Below the pieces are notes generated by a model. The model saw nothing but the letters and a program-made list of their open reading frames with translations. It ran no database searches and was not told the DNA's origin. DNA of 31,126 bases from JBAXGE01 sp044344145 (GTDB lineage: Bacteria; Planctomycetota; Phycisphaerae; WQYP01): assembly GCA_044344145.1 (NCBI GenBank), contig JBIJDM010000006.1, positions 1 to 31,126 of the forward strand, read 5' to 3'. The position numbers and the translations under genes are program-made. This document shows, one piece after another, positions 16,778-24,214 of the stretch. Position 1 is the first letter of the stretch, and the number at the start of each line of letters is the position of its first letter.

Positions 16778-17653
16778 ATGGATATGAGCCGTCGGCAGGT
16801 ATTGCAATGGGGTCTGGGCACGCTGGCGGCCAGTACGCTGCTGGGCAAGCTGGGCGCCCAAGCGACCGCGCCCGCCACGGCGCCCACGAGCCAGCCGGCG
16901 GGGCAGAAGTTCATCCTGATCAATGATTTGCATTACGATTCGCAGCTATGCGACGGGTTCTTTGCGGCGTTATGCGGGCAAATGGCGGCCACGCCGGGAC
17001 TGACGGCGATGTTTCTGTTGGGGGATCTGACGGACTTGGCCAAGCCGGCGCAGTTCGCGGGTTTGCAGCGGCATCTTAACCAGATCAAGGTGCCCATCCA
17101 CGCGATCCCTGGGAATCATGATTACGCCGGGCCCGTGGATTGCATGGCGTATGACCAGGCGTGGCCGAACATGCACAACTATATTGTGCGCTATGGTGAA
17201 TGGCAGTTTTTATTGCTGGACTCGTGTGTAGGCACCACATATCAGAATGTCTCCGCCAGCGCGGCGACGGTGGCGTATGTGGCCACGGCGGCCCAAGAAC
17301 TGGACCCGAAAAAACCGCTGGTAGTGCTGACGCATTTTCCGGTGGGGCCGAAGGTTACGTATCGACTGGTGAACGCCGAGGAGTTGCTGGCGCCGCTGAA
17401 GGAGCATATGCTGCGCGGTATCTATGGCGGGCATTATCATGGCTATACGCTGTGCGATTTTATGGGTACGCAGGCAGTGACCAATCGCTGCTGTTCGCGG
17501 CTGCGCGATAATCATGACAAGACCAAAGCCGAGGGTTACTGGCTGTGCACGGCGCGTGGGGACCAGTTTACGCGGGAATTTGAGTCCTTTGCATTTGCGG
17601 CCAGCACACAGCCGGGCACGCAACCGGCTACACAACCCAAACCGCACTCGTAG
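16778..17653 (+). CDS. Tat-exported calcineurin-like metallophosphoesterase
   Basis: The 291-residue protein has all five blocks of the binuclear metallophosphoesterase fold: NDLH (D50, H52), GDLTD (D83), GNHDY (N113, H114), THFPVG (H186) and GGHYHG (H219, H221). The N-terminus MDMSRRQVLQWG has the twin-arginine S-R-R-x-x-L pattern followed by a hydrophobic stretch to about residue 27, so it should be exported folded by the Tat system. Pro/Thr/Ala/Gln linkers flank the domain, at about 28-42 and at the C-terminus, where three Thr-Gln-Pro units occur. Substrates of such proteins range from phosphomonoesters to nucleotides and phospholipids; none can be inferred here. AGGAG lies seven bases before the ATG, and the gene is 18 bases downstream of phoH2. 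Confidence 0.88.
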   Translation: MDMSRRQVLQWGLGTLAASTLLGKLGAQATAPATAPTSQPAGQKFILINDLHYDSQLCDGFFAALCGQMAATPGLTAMFLLGDLTDLAKPAQFAGLQRHLNQIKVPIHAIPGNHDYAGPVDCMAYDQAWPNMHNYIVRYGEWQFLLLDSCVGTTYQNVSASAATVAYVATAAQELDPKKPLVVLTHFPVGPKVTYRLVNAEELLAPLKEHMLRGIYGGHYHGYTLCDFMGTQAVTNRCCSRLRDNHDKTKAEGYWLCTARGDQFTREFESFAFAASTQPGTQPATQPKPHS

Positions 17654-17669
17654 GGGCGGATGGTCAGAT

Positions 17670-17693
17670 GTTCTGATCAGGAACTAGTTTTTT
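17670..17693 (+). terminator. Weak candidate terminator after the phosphoesterase gene
   Basis: A 5-bp stem (17670-17674 with 17680-17684, one G-U) is followed by TAG and six T (17688-17693). The stem is short, so termination may be partial. It lies 16 bases past the stop codon. Confidence 0.35.
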
Positions 17694-17709
17694 ACACCAA
17701 GGATTGATT

Positions 17710-17952
17710 ATGTTGGACAAGAAAGTCATCTGCCCCAAATGCAATACGCAGATGGAGCGCGGGTTTGTGCCGGATCAAGCCCATGGTAACTTTACGCACT
17801 TGGGCTATTGGCACAAAGGCATCCCACAAAAACGTATGATTCTGCCTGGTATCACGTATTCCAATAACGGGCGGATCCCCATAGGGGCCTTTCGTTGTCC
17901 GAAATGTGGTTTTGTCGAACTTTATGCCGATGATAGCTTTCAGGTCGATTAA
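17710..17952 (+). CDS. Small zinc-ribbon protein, DUF6487-like
   Basis: The ATG at 17710 has AAGGA six bases upstream; a TTG two codons earlier is less likely. The 80-residue product has two CPKC knuckles: C8 and C11 near the N-terminus, and C63 and C66 within FRCPKCG. These can bind one zinc. The arrangement CPKCNTQMERGFV, a Trp in the middle and a late RCPKCG followed by Glu fits small bacterial DUF6487-type proteins. No export signal is present, so it should be cytoplasmic. It lies alone between two larger genes, with a weak terminator before it. Function unknown. Confidence 0.7.
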   Translation: MLDKKVICPKCNTQMERGFVPDQAHGNFTHLGYWHKGIPQKRMILPGITYSNNGRIPIGAFRCPKCGFVELYADDSFQVD

Positions 17953-18063
17953 GTCGCGTCCGGCGTGCGGGTTGATGCAATAATATTTACTCCAAATCGT
18001 CTATCTACCATACATACGTGCGGTTATCACAGGCCAAGTGCCTGTTCTTAAGGAGTTATTGCC

Positions 18064-20388
18064 ATGCTGACACGCATTTTTGGTTTATTGGTCGTGATCG
18101 GTGCATGCTTTCTGGGGCTATCCGCTCGGGCGGGGGAGATGAAGGATACCGCGCACCCGTTTCTACTGTGGACCAAGGCGGATATCACGGAATTGCGCCG
18201 CCTGGCCAAGAGTGATCCCGACATGCAGAAGCAGATTGCCCGCACCCAGGAAATGGATGCCACGGCCAAAAAGGGCGGCAATGCCAGCATGTTCAACCTG
18301 TTCAAATATGCTGTGCTGGAAGACAAAGCCGCCGGGCTGGCGGAAAAAAAGGCCCTGTTGGGTTTCATCAATTTCAAGATGCCGGTGAATACCGCCGGTG
18401 ATCCCAATACCGGCAATGCCCGGTGGCGTGAAGACCACACGCTGACGGCGTTGCGTTACGATATTTTGTATGATGAACTGACGCCCGAAGAACGCAAAGG
18501 TATCGAGGATTCCGCCAAGACGCTGGTGGATTTCTGTGTTACCACCCCCGGCCCGTGGGATAAAGACTTCCGCACCGGCTGGTTGCCCAATATGCAGTGG
18601 CCCACGATGATTGGCGCCCATGTCATGGCCGTGGCCACCAAGCAACGTCCGTTGATTGACGCCATCGCCCAATGTAAAGGCGGCTGGCAGTGGTATCTGG
18701 ATAACTACATCGCCGATGGCCACCTGTATATGGAGGAATACGCCAAGTATTACAGCAACATCGGCGGAATGATTCTGTGGTGTAATGGGGTGGAACGGCT
18801 GGGGCTCAATGAGTTGGGCTGGGGTTATACCGGCAAGGGCGGGGCGACGATGCGCCGCTTTTTGAGTTGCCTGCCTGATGCAGCTTTACCGCAGATTGCC
18901 CGGCCTGGCGTGCCCGGAGCGTTTGATGTTCCGGTGATTTGGATGGGCGATGCGGGTCGCGAATATGTGGCCCGGGACCAGATGCCGAACTGGAATTCGG
19001 CGCGCATGAATGGTGCCATCCCCAAGATGCGCCAGCCCCTGTGGTGGGAAGCCAGCAATCAGAAATTTTCCGAGGACAATCTGGCCTACTTCCTGACCTA
19101 CATGCCCAACCCCGGTACAGGCCCGTATTTGCCCACGCCGTATTTCATGCAACGCCCCATGGACCCGGGCAAGATCAAGCCCCCGGCGGCCAAGTCCAGT
19201 GTTAATTTTGAACGCGGTTATGCGCTGCTGCGTGCGGAGGAAGGCCCGGGTTACTGGACCTCGCCCAAACCGGCCGTGGCGTTGCAATTCGGCATGTATT
19301 ATGTGCATTATGTCCACGACTGTTATTCGCTGTTGGACTTTGTGGCCCATAACCGGTTGCTGTATGACAAGATTGGCCGCACCGGCACCAATTACGCCGG
19401 GGGTGATGACTGGCGCGATCATGGACGTGGCCAGGCTTCGGCGGTGGTGGTGGATGATCTGCAGGCCAAGCCTGTGGATAGTGGCGAAGCAGGCTGCAAG
19501 AATCAGCGTATCCGCCAAGCATTGGCCGGGCCGGCGAAGTTTGCCGCTGGCCGGGCGGCGGGGGTTTTCCCGGATGTGGATTTGGAACGCGCAGTGCTGC
19601 TGTGCCCGGAATATCTGGTGGACGCCACCTGGCTCAATTCGCCCAAGCCACGGGTATATGACTGGCATGTTCAGTCCAGTGGTTTCCTGCCGTCGGGAGA
19701 TCTGAAAGCCTGGACGCCGCTGGCCGAGTTGGCCAAACCCGCCGCGGGGCGGACGCTGGAAACACAGGCCCGTTTTCTGACCGACGTGCGGGCGCAGAAT
19801 GTGGGCGCGGCAGATTGGACCGCGACGATTTTGCTACAACCCGCTGGGGCAGACCCCGCCACGGCGGATACCATCGGAGTCAAAGTTCATATGCTGGGTC
19901 AGGACGGAACGTATTTGGTGACGGGCGCCCCGCCGGTGCCGCCGGATACCACGGGCAAAGCGGTACCGCAGCAAACGGCCCTGGGGACCAAGGTATTGGC
20001 CACGCGTTCTGGCGCCAGTACCTGTTTCACGGCCATCCACGAACCGCTCAAGGGTGGTACCGCCGGGGCGCGGATTACCAGTGTGAAAAATTGGAGCCAA
20101 AGTCTGGATGTGGTGGCGGTGGCCATTCAAGGGCAACCCGGCAGCGGTATTAATGACCGTGTGCTGATCCGGCTGGCCGATGCCGTCGGCAAGGCGGAAA
20201 GCATCTCCGGCGAGGGGGAAACGCTGGGTGCGCTGAATTCCGCGTGGGTGCGCATCCATGCCGACCAGGTGGAGGCGTGGGGTGACCTGACGGAACTGCG
20301 GGTGAAGACCCAAACCGACAAGTTCATGCTTAACGGCGTGGTGGTACCGGCAACCCGCGCAGGTGGATTGTTGACCTGGAAAAAGTGA
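18064..20388 (+). CDS. Secreted heparinase II/III- or alginate lyase-like polysaccharide lyase
   Basis: The 774-residue protein starts with a signal peptide (about 1-23, ending ARA). AAGGAG is eight bases before the ATG. The N-terminal half begins HPFLLWTKADITELRRLAKSD, a start pattern common in alpha/alpha-toroid lyases. It continues with Trp-, Tyr- and His-rich helices, including WREDHTLTALRYDILYDELTPEERKGIE. From about 380 it becomes beta-rich, with GYALLRAEEGPGYW and MYYVHYVHDCYSLLDFVAHNRLLYD resembling the heparinase II/III beta-sandwich segment in which a conserved His-rich core holds the chain. These enzymes cleave uronic-acid polysaccharides by beta-elimination. Candidate catalytic Tyr and His residues are present, but I cannot align them with certainty, and the substrate is unknown. 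No sulfatase or other polysaccharide gene is adjacent. Confidence 0.72.
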   Translation: MLTRIFGLLVVIGACFLGLSARAGEMKDTAHPFLLWTKADITELRRLAKSDPDMQKQIARTQEMDATAKKGGNASMFNLFKYAVLEDKAAGLAEKKALLGFINFKMPVNTAGDPNTGNARWREDHTLTALRYDILYDELTPEERKGIEDSAKTLVDFCVTTPGPWDKDFRTGWLPNMQWPTMIGAHVMAVATKQRPLIDAIAQCKGGWQWYLDNYIADGHLYMEEYAKYYSNIGGMILWCNGVERLGLNELGWGYTGKGGATMRRFLSCLPDAALPQIARPGVPGAFDVPVIWMGDAGREYVARDQMPNWNSARMNGAIPKMRQPLWWEASNQKFSEDNLAYFLTYMPNPGTGPYLPTPYFMQRPMDPGKIKPPAAKSSVNFERGYALLRAEEGPGYWTSPKPAVALQFGMYYVHYVHDCYSLLDFVAHNRLLYDKIGRTGTNYAGGDDWRDHGRGQASAVVVDDLQAKPVDSGEAGCKNQRIRQALAGPAKFAAGRAAGVFPDVDLERAVLLCPEYLVDATWLNSPKPRVYDWHVQSSGFLPSGDLKAWTPLAELAKPAAGRTLETQARFLTDVRAQNVGAADWTATILLQPAGADPATADTIGVKVHMLGQDGTYLVTGAPPVPPDTTGKAVPQQTALGTKVLATRSGASTCFTAIHEPLKGGTAGARITSVKNWSQSLDVVAVAIQGQPGSGINDRVLIRLADAVGKAESISGEGETLGALNSAWVRIHADQVEAWGDLTELRVKTQTDKFMLNGVVVPATRAGGLLTWKK

Positions 20389-20433
20389 CGGGCGGGTGGG
20401 ACACCACCGTCCAACAAGATTGTAACTCGTGTA

Positions 20434-20479
20434 CCAACCGCAAGTTGGCATCCGTGGTCCACAAAACGTGGGCACGGAT
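20434..20479 (+). terminator. Tandem stem-loops downstream of the lyase-like gene
   Basis: Two hairpins lie side by side. CCAAC/GTTGG (20434-20438 and 20444-20448) is followed by a stronger one, ATCCGTG/CACGGAT (20450-20456 and 20473-20479) with an inner CCAC/GTGG (20459-20462 and 20468-20471). Only three T follow, so this is either a poor intrinsic terminator or an RNA-stability element. A further AAGACC/GGTCTT hairpin lies at 20529-20544. Confidence 0.4.
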
Positions 20480-20610
20480 ACCTTTGCTGCAGTGCATGGA
20501 GATTTGCCCCTGCATGTATCCGCCATAAAAGACCAAAAGGTCTTATCTTTCCGGCTTGGTCAGAACGATAAAAATCGCGCTTTTCCTATCCCAAACTAAC
20601 GTTTAGCCGT

Positions 20611-20616
20611 TATACT
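20611..20616 (+). promoter_or_regulatory. Candidate -10 element for the LpoB-like/YcfL pair
   Basis: TATACT lies in an AT-rich stretch 55 bases before the lipoprotein ATG. It is a 5/6 match to the -10 consensus, but I find no good -35 at 16-18 bases. The leader would be about 50 bases with GGAGG near its end. Confidence 0.35.
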
Positions 20617-20671
20617 CGTCTTTCATCAGGAAGACGTATATTATTTTCGCAATATTTACGGAGGTTTGGTC

Positions 20672-21922
20672 ATGATTACCCCGAAGTTGTGTTTAAGTGT
20701 TTCGTCGCTGCTGGTAACCGGCGTGCTGATGGCGGGCTGTGAAAAAGCCGCCAATCGGACGGTGGCTCCGCCGGCCAATGATCCCAATTCGTATATGCCA
20801 GTGGCCCAGCATAAGCCACTGCCGGGTGATGAATATGCCCAGGTGCAATATCCTCCGCAACCTCAACCTGCGTATCCCCAACCCCAACCCGTGTACCCTC
20901 AGCCCCAGCCCCAACCCCAACCGCAGCCGGTGTATCCGCAGCCGCAGCCGCCGGTAGTGGCGCCGACCCGGGTGGGTCTGCCCGCAGAAGAAGCCTATGT
21001 CAAGGGTTATCAGAACCGCCGCAGTCCGCGGATTATGGTGTTTGTGAATCGCAGTCTGACTGGCGATCCGCTGCCGGCCGACAAGCTGGCCCAGATGGCC
21101 AAGAGCGATACCAATTCGGTGGATATCGTGGGCGCCACCGCCACGGATTACGAAGCCATGGAAATTTCCATGATTGATTATCTCAACGCCGGCGGGCAGA
21201 TTGATATCCGCGATTCCGAGATGTTGCGCAGCAAACTCGACCGCGAAACGGTATTGCGGTTGGAAAATGGCGACCGCAGCGTGCTGCCGATCCTGAAGAA
21301 GGAATTGCAGACCGATATCGTGGTCAATATCAAAGCCACGCCGACCCAGCACAGCACGTATGGCAATGCCGTGCGGCTGTTGTGCAAGACCATGGGCACC
21401 ACGGATGGCCGGATTCTGGCCAGCACGTATGTGGATATGCCGCTGCCGATGACCAAGACCAACATCAATGTCTTCACCAAGTTCATGGCCAACAAGACCA
21501 TGGAGAAGTTGGGGCTGGTGTGGAGCGGTCAGGGCGGGGCGTGGGACCCCATCGAATTGCGTATCTATAAAGCCGCCGACCTCGACCATACCATGATGAT
21601 CCGCAACTGGTTGCTCAAGACCCCCGGCATCAAGAGTGTGGTCACCCGCGGCGCCACTTCCAGCAGCACCACCGGCTATGCCACCATGGCGGTGCAGTAT
21701 GACGGCGCGCCGGAAGACCTGTATATGATCATCAAGACCGCGTTGGATAGCTCCACCGGCGTCAAGGCCGTGGATGTGCAGAACAACACCCTGAATCTGG
21801 AAATGACCGGCGGACCGCTGGATCTGAAGCCCGTGCCGGTGCCAGCTCCGGTCGCCCCAGTGACGCCAGTGACGCCCGTACCGACTGGGTCGGGCACAGT
21901 GCCGCCCCCGCCGCAGCCCTGA
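20672..21922 (+). CDS. LpoB/CsgG-like lipoprotein with Pro-Gln linker
   Basis: The start is the ATG at 20672 with GGAGG seven bases upstream. The 416-residue product has a lipobox LMAGC (C23) followed by an extended linker of repeated Pro-Gln and Pro-Val/Ala-Tyr-Pro units (about 60-95). A mixed alpha/beta domain begins PRIMVFVNRSLTGDP (119-133) and contains ALNA-type text MIDYLNAGGQIDIRDSEMLRSKL and the strand DIVVNIKAT, as in the TolB-N-like fold of LpoB and CsgG. A second small domain (about 300-375) looks ferredoxin-like, and the tail is Pro/Val-rich. In enterobacteria LpoB is an outer-membrane lipoprotein whose flexible Pro/Gln linker lets it reach through the sacculus to activate PBP1b. 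The next gene here is a YcfL homologue, as in E. coli, which supports the assignment. It is about twice LpoB's length, and PBP activation is only inferred. Confidence 0.68.
   Translation: MITPKLCLSVSSLLVTGVLMAGCEKAANRTVAPPANDPNSYMPVAQHKPLPGDEYAQVQYPPQPQPAYPQPQPVYPQPQPQPQPQPVYPQPQPPVVAPTRVGLPAEEAYVKGYQNRRSPRIMVFVNRSLTGDPLPADKLAQMAKSDTNSVDIVGATATDYEAMEISMIDYLNAGGQIDIRDSEMLRSKLDRETVLRLENGDRSVLPILKKELQTDIVVNIKATPTQHSTYGNAVRLLCKTMGTTDGRILASTYVDMPLPMTKTNINVFTKFMANKTMEKLGLVWSGQGGAWDPIELRIYKAADLDHTMMIRNWLLKTPGIKSVVTRGATSSSTTGYATMAVQYDGAPEDLYMIIKTALDSSTGVKAVDVQNNTLNLEMTGGPLDLKPVPVPAPVAPVTPVTPVPTGSGTVPPPPQP
20849..20956 (+). repeat. Pro-Gln coding repeat (lipoprotein linker)
   Basis: About 36 codons encode irregular PQPQP and PVYPQ/PAYPQ units. 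Pro codons vary between CCC, CCG, CCA and CCT, so this is a diverged protein-level repeat rather than a fresh DNA expansion. It would form an extended, flexible tether. Confidence 0.85.
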
Positions 21923-21976
21923 TTTAATTGCGTGCCAGTATTTTGAGACTTTTTTAACCTGATTGGGAGCCGTTTC

Positions 21977-22372
21977 ATGATTCGCAAAGCCTTGTTTGGT
22001 CTTACCGCTTGTGTCGCGCTTGCTTTGGCCGGTTGCACGGATCCGCTGGCGGCGCGGCAGGATGAAGTCGCCGTTCCGCCGCAGGTCTTCTTCACCGATC
22101 GGGGTCTGGAACGGGATGTGGTCATCACCATTCCGCAGGCCGCGCGCGTGGGGGCGGGTCAGTTGCTGGTGAATGTCACCATTCGCAACAAGACCGGCTC
22201 GGATATCCCGCTGGATTACAGCTATCGCTTTATGAGCAATGGCATCGAAGTCGAAGCGCCCAGCGGTTACCACCATCTGCTGCTGCCAGCGCATGGCTAT
22301 CAGGCGATTCAATTCACCTCGATGACCGCGCAGGGCAATGACTTTGGTCTGACGATCCGTCCGGCCCGCTAA
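21977..22372 (+). CDS. YcfL family (DUF1425) lipoprotein
   Basis: The 131-residue protein has a lipoprotein signal peptide with lipobox LAGC (C20). A single beta-sandwich-like domain follows, with LLVNVTIRNKTGSDIPLDYSYRFMSNGIEV and a late LLLPAHGYQAIQFTS segment, matching DUF1425/YcfL. Family length and position of the cysteine are normal. GGGAG lies seven bases before the ATG. It follows the LpoB-like gene by 54 bases, and in E. coli ycfL neighbours lpoB, so a functional link at the cell wall or outer membrane is plausible. The biochemical role of YcfL is not known to me. A terminator lies 30 bases downstream. Confidence 0.85.
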   Translation: MIRKALFGLTACVALALAGCTDPLAARQDEVAVPPQVFFTDRGLERDVVITIPQAARVGAGQLLVNVTIRNKTGSDIPLDYSYRFMSNGIEVEAPSGYHHLLLPAHGYQAIQFTSMTAQGNDFGLTIRPAR

Positions 22373-22402
22373 GGCGGCAGGGACACTTTGAGTTTGTTAT
22401 CC

Positions 22403-22429
22403 GGGCCGCCGTCAGGTGGCCCTGTTTTT
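22403..22429 (+). terminator. Rho-independent terminator after the YcfL gene
   Basis: An 8-bp stem (GGGCCGCC at 22403-22410 and GGTGGCCC at 22415-22422, one G-U) has a GTCA loop and is followed by TG and five T (22425-22429). It makes the two lipoproteins a bicistronic unit and separates them, at least partly, from the next gene. Confidence 0.72.
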
Positions 22430-22453
22430 ACGGTTTTGTAAGGGAGTTCCGCC

Positions 22454-24043
22454 ATGAAACGTTTCGGGCACCTGAGTACACTCTTGTCGGCCACGGTGAT
22501 TTTTACCGGCGTCACCATCGGCGCGGCCCAGAATACCGCATTGGAAGATATGCTCCGCCCCCCAACGCCGACCGCACAGGTGGTGCCGGATCGTATGCGC
22601 ACGCAATGGGGCGCGCTGGTCCGGGCGCTGGGGGACAGCAATATGCCCCACGCGCTGGCCACGGCCAAGACGCTGCGCGATACCCGGGATTTTCTGGAAC
22701 CCGTGCAGCGTTCGTATGTCACGCTGGTGATTGAACTGCTGGACCCCTCGGCGCGGGGCGCCGGGGCCGATGCGGTCAGCAATGCGGCCAATGATCTGGC
22801 CCGGCGGGTGGCCACCTTGGAAGCGGAAGTCGCCACGGCGGTGGATGCCACGCAGCGGGCGCGGTTGCAGTTCGAACTCAATACCCTCAAAAACAAACTC
22901 ACCACGTATCGCGGTGCGGAAGGCACCGGCCTGCGTGACCGCGTGTATGGCAGCGTCAAAGATTTGGAAACCTATGCCGACTACAGCGCCGCCATCGGCC
23001 TGATCAATGCCTATCAGAGCGCCTTCGGAGCCGATGCGGGCTTGAATACGCTGGCCCAGAGCATGCAGGACGGCCAACGCAAGACCGGCGATGCTATGGT
23101 CATCGCGGAAACCGCGCTGGGGCCGGTGAAAGCCGCCCTGCAGGCCAACCGCCTGTGGACGGCCAAAGCCGAACTGGACCGCGTGGACAGCCTGCTGAAG
23201 ATCAAGGTCACCGATCCGGTGCAACTGATCGTCATCAACCGGGAATTGGCCTACACCCGTGGGCAGTTGGAATTGGCGCTGAAAAAAGCCGATGACCAGG
23301 TGATGTTCATGATGCAACTGGCCACGCAGGATATGACCAAGGCCAAAGCGGAACTGGCCAAGTTCCTGGCCATGTACAGCGATTATCCCGAAACCACCCA
23401 GTTGACCTACAAGCTGGACCGCGCCAGCTACATGCTCAAACTCGACACCATCCGCAAGATCGCGGCCAATGATCCTTCGCAGGCCCGGACCATGTTGCGG
23501 GATTTCCAGAAGGATTTGAGCAAAGAAGACGCGGGGCTGTTGAGTTCGGAAATCGCCAAGATTTATCAGGCCATCTTCGCCCCCGAACTGGCCGCGATTC
23601 AAAAAGATATTGACGATGCCCAGGCATTTTTCACCCGCGCCACCAAGATGGAGCAGGAAGTTATCGAAATCAACGGCCAGCCCGCCACGCGGAAGATCAA
23701 CACCAGTTCCGAGGGCACCGAAAATCTGATCCGGGCCCGCAGCCTGCAGGCCGGGGCGTATAAACGTCTGGAAGCCCTGCTGAAAGAAGAAGTGGACCCT
23801 GTCACCCGGGCCAAGGCGACCGGATTGCTGGAAACCTCGCTGCAAGCCGTGAACCAGATTGATGGCAAGCTGGGCAATGTCGGCCCGAATGGTTTGACGG
23901 CGGATCCGCCGTTGGCCACGTCGAGTGTCTTTGCCAAAATTCCCTGGTGGGTGTGGGTCGGTGGTGCGGCGGCGGTGGTGGCGCTGCTGATCGGTGTGGC
24001 CTTTATCGGTCTGATCATCAAGATGATCCGGGGCCGGCGGTAA
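22454..24043 (+). CDS. Helix-rich exported protein with C-terminal membrane anchor, unknown function
   Basis: The 529-residue protein starts with a signal peptide (about 1-25, ending GAA). It is almost entirely helical, with heptad-like stretches such as ARRVATLEAEVATAVDATQRARLQFELNTLKNKL (described here in part: residues about 115-150). It ends with one membrane segment (about 497-521) followed by basic KMIRGRR. With an N-terminal signal and C-terminal anchor, most of it should be periplasmic and fixed to the inner membrane. I do not recognise the family; the repeated helices suggest a TPR-like or coiled-coil scaffold. GGGAG is seven bases before the ATG. It sits between two terminators and is probably monocistronic, although adjacent to the lipoprotein pair. 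Confidence 0.75.
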   Translation: MKRFGHLSTLLSATVIFTGVTIGAAQNTALEDMLRPPTPTAQVVPDRMRTQWGALVRALGDSNMPHALATAKTLRDTRDFLEPVQRSYVTLVIELLDPSARGAGADAVSNAANDLARRVATLEAEVATAVDATQRARLQFELNTLKNKLTTYRGAEGTGLRDRVYGSVKDLETYADYSAAIGLINAYQSAFGADAGLNTLAQSMQDGQRKTGDAMVIAETALGPVKAALQANRLWTAKAELDRVDSLLKIKVTDPVQLIVINRELAYTRGQLELALKKADDQVMFMMQLATQDMTKAKAELAKFLAMYSDYPETTQLTYKLDRASYMLKLDTIRKIAANDPSQARTMLRDFQKDLSKEDAGLLSSEIAKIYQAIFAPELAAIQKDIDDAQAFFTRATKMEQEVIEINGQPATRKINTSSEGTENLIRARSLQAGAYKRLEALLKEEVDPVTRAKATGLLETSLQAVNQIDGKLGNVGPNGLTADPPLATSSVFAKIPWWVWVGGAAAVVALLIGVAFIGLIIKMIRGRR

Positions 24044-24081
24044 GTTTAAGCCGTTGGGCTACATAGCAACCTAACCATTCT

Positions 24082-24112
24082 GCGGCGACTCCCCGAGTCG
24101 CCGCTTTTTTTT
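24082..24112 (+). terminator. Strong Rho-independent terminator
   Basis: A perfect 10-bp GC-rich stem (GCGGCGACTC at 24082-24091 and GAGTCGCCGC at 24095-24104) with a CCC loop is followed by eight T (24105-24112). It ends the helix-rich protein gene. Confidence 0.93.
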
Positions 24113-24214
24113 CGGATGTAAAACCCCGCCAACTCGGTTAGATTGGTGGGCGCTGGTGCGTGTGGCATCCGCGTCCGAGTTCCTTTCCGCAGGCTTACAG
24201 ATTGGTTCACTTTG

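Noticed and set aside
15356..16933. 525-codon minus-strand frame opposite phoH2
   Set aside because: The plus-strand product has intact Walker and PIN motifs; the antisense product shows no motif.
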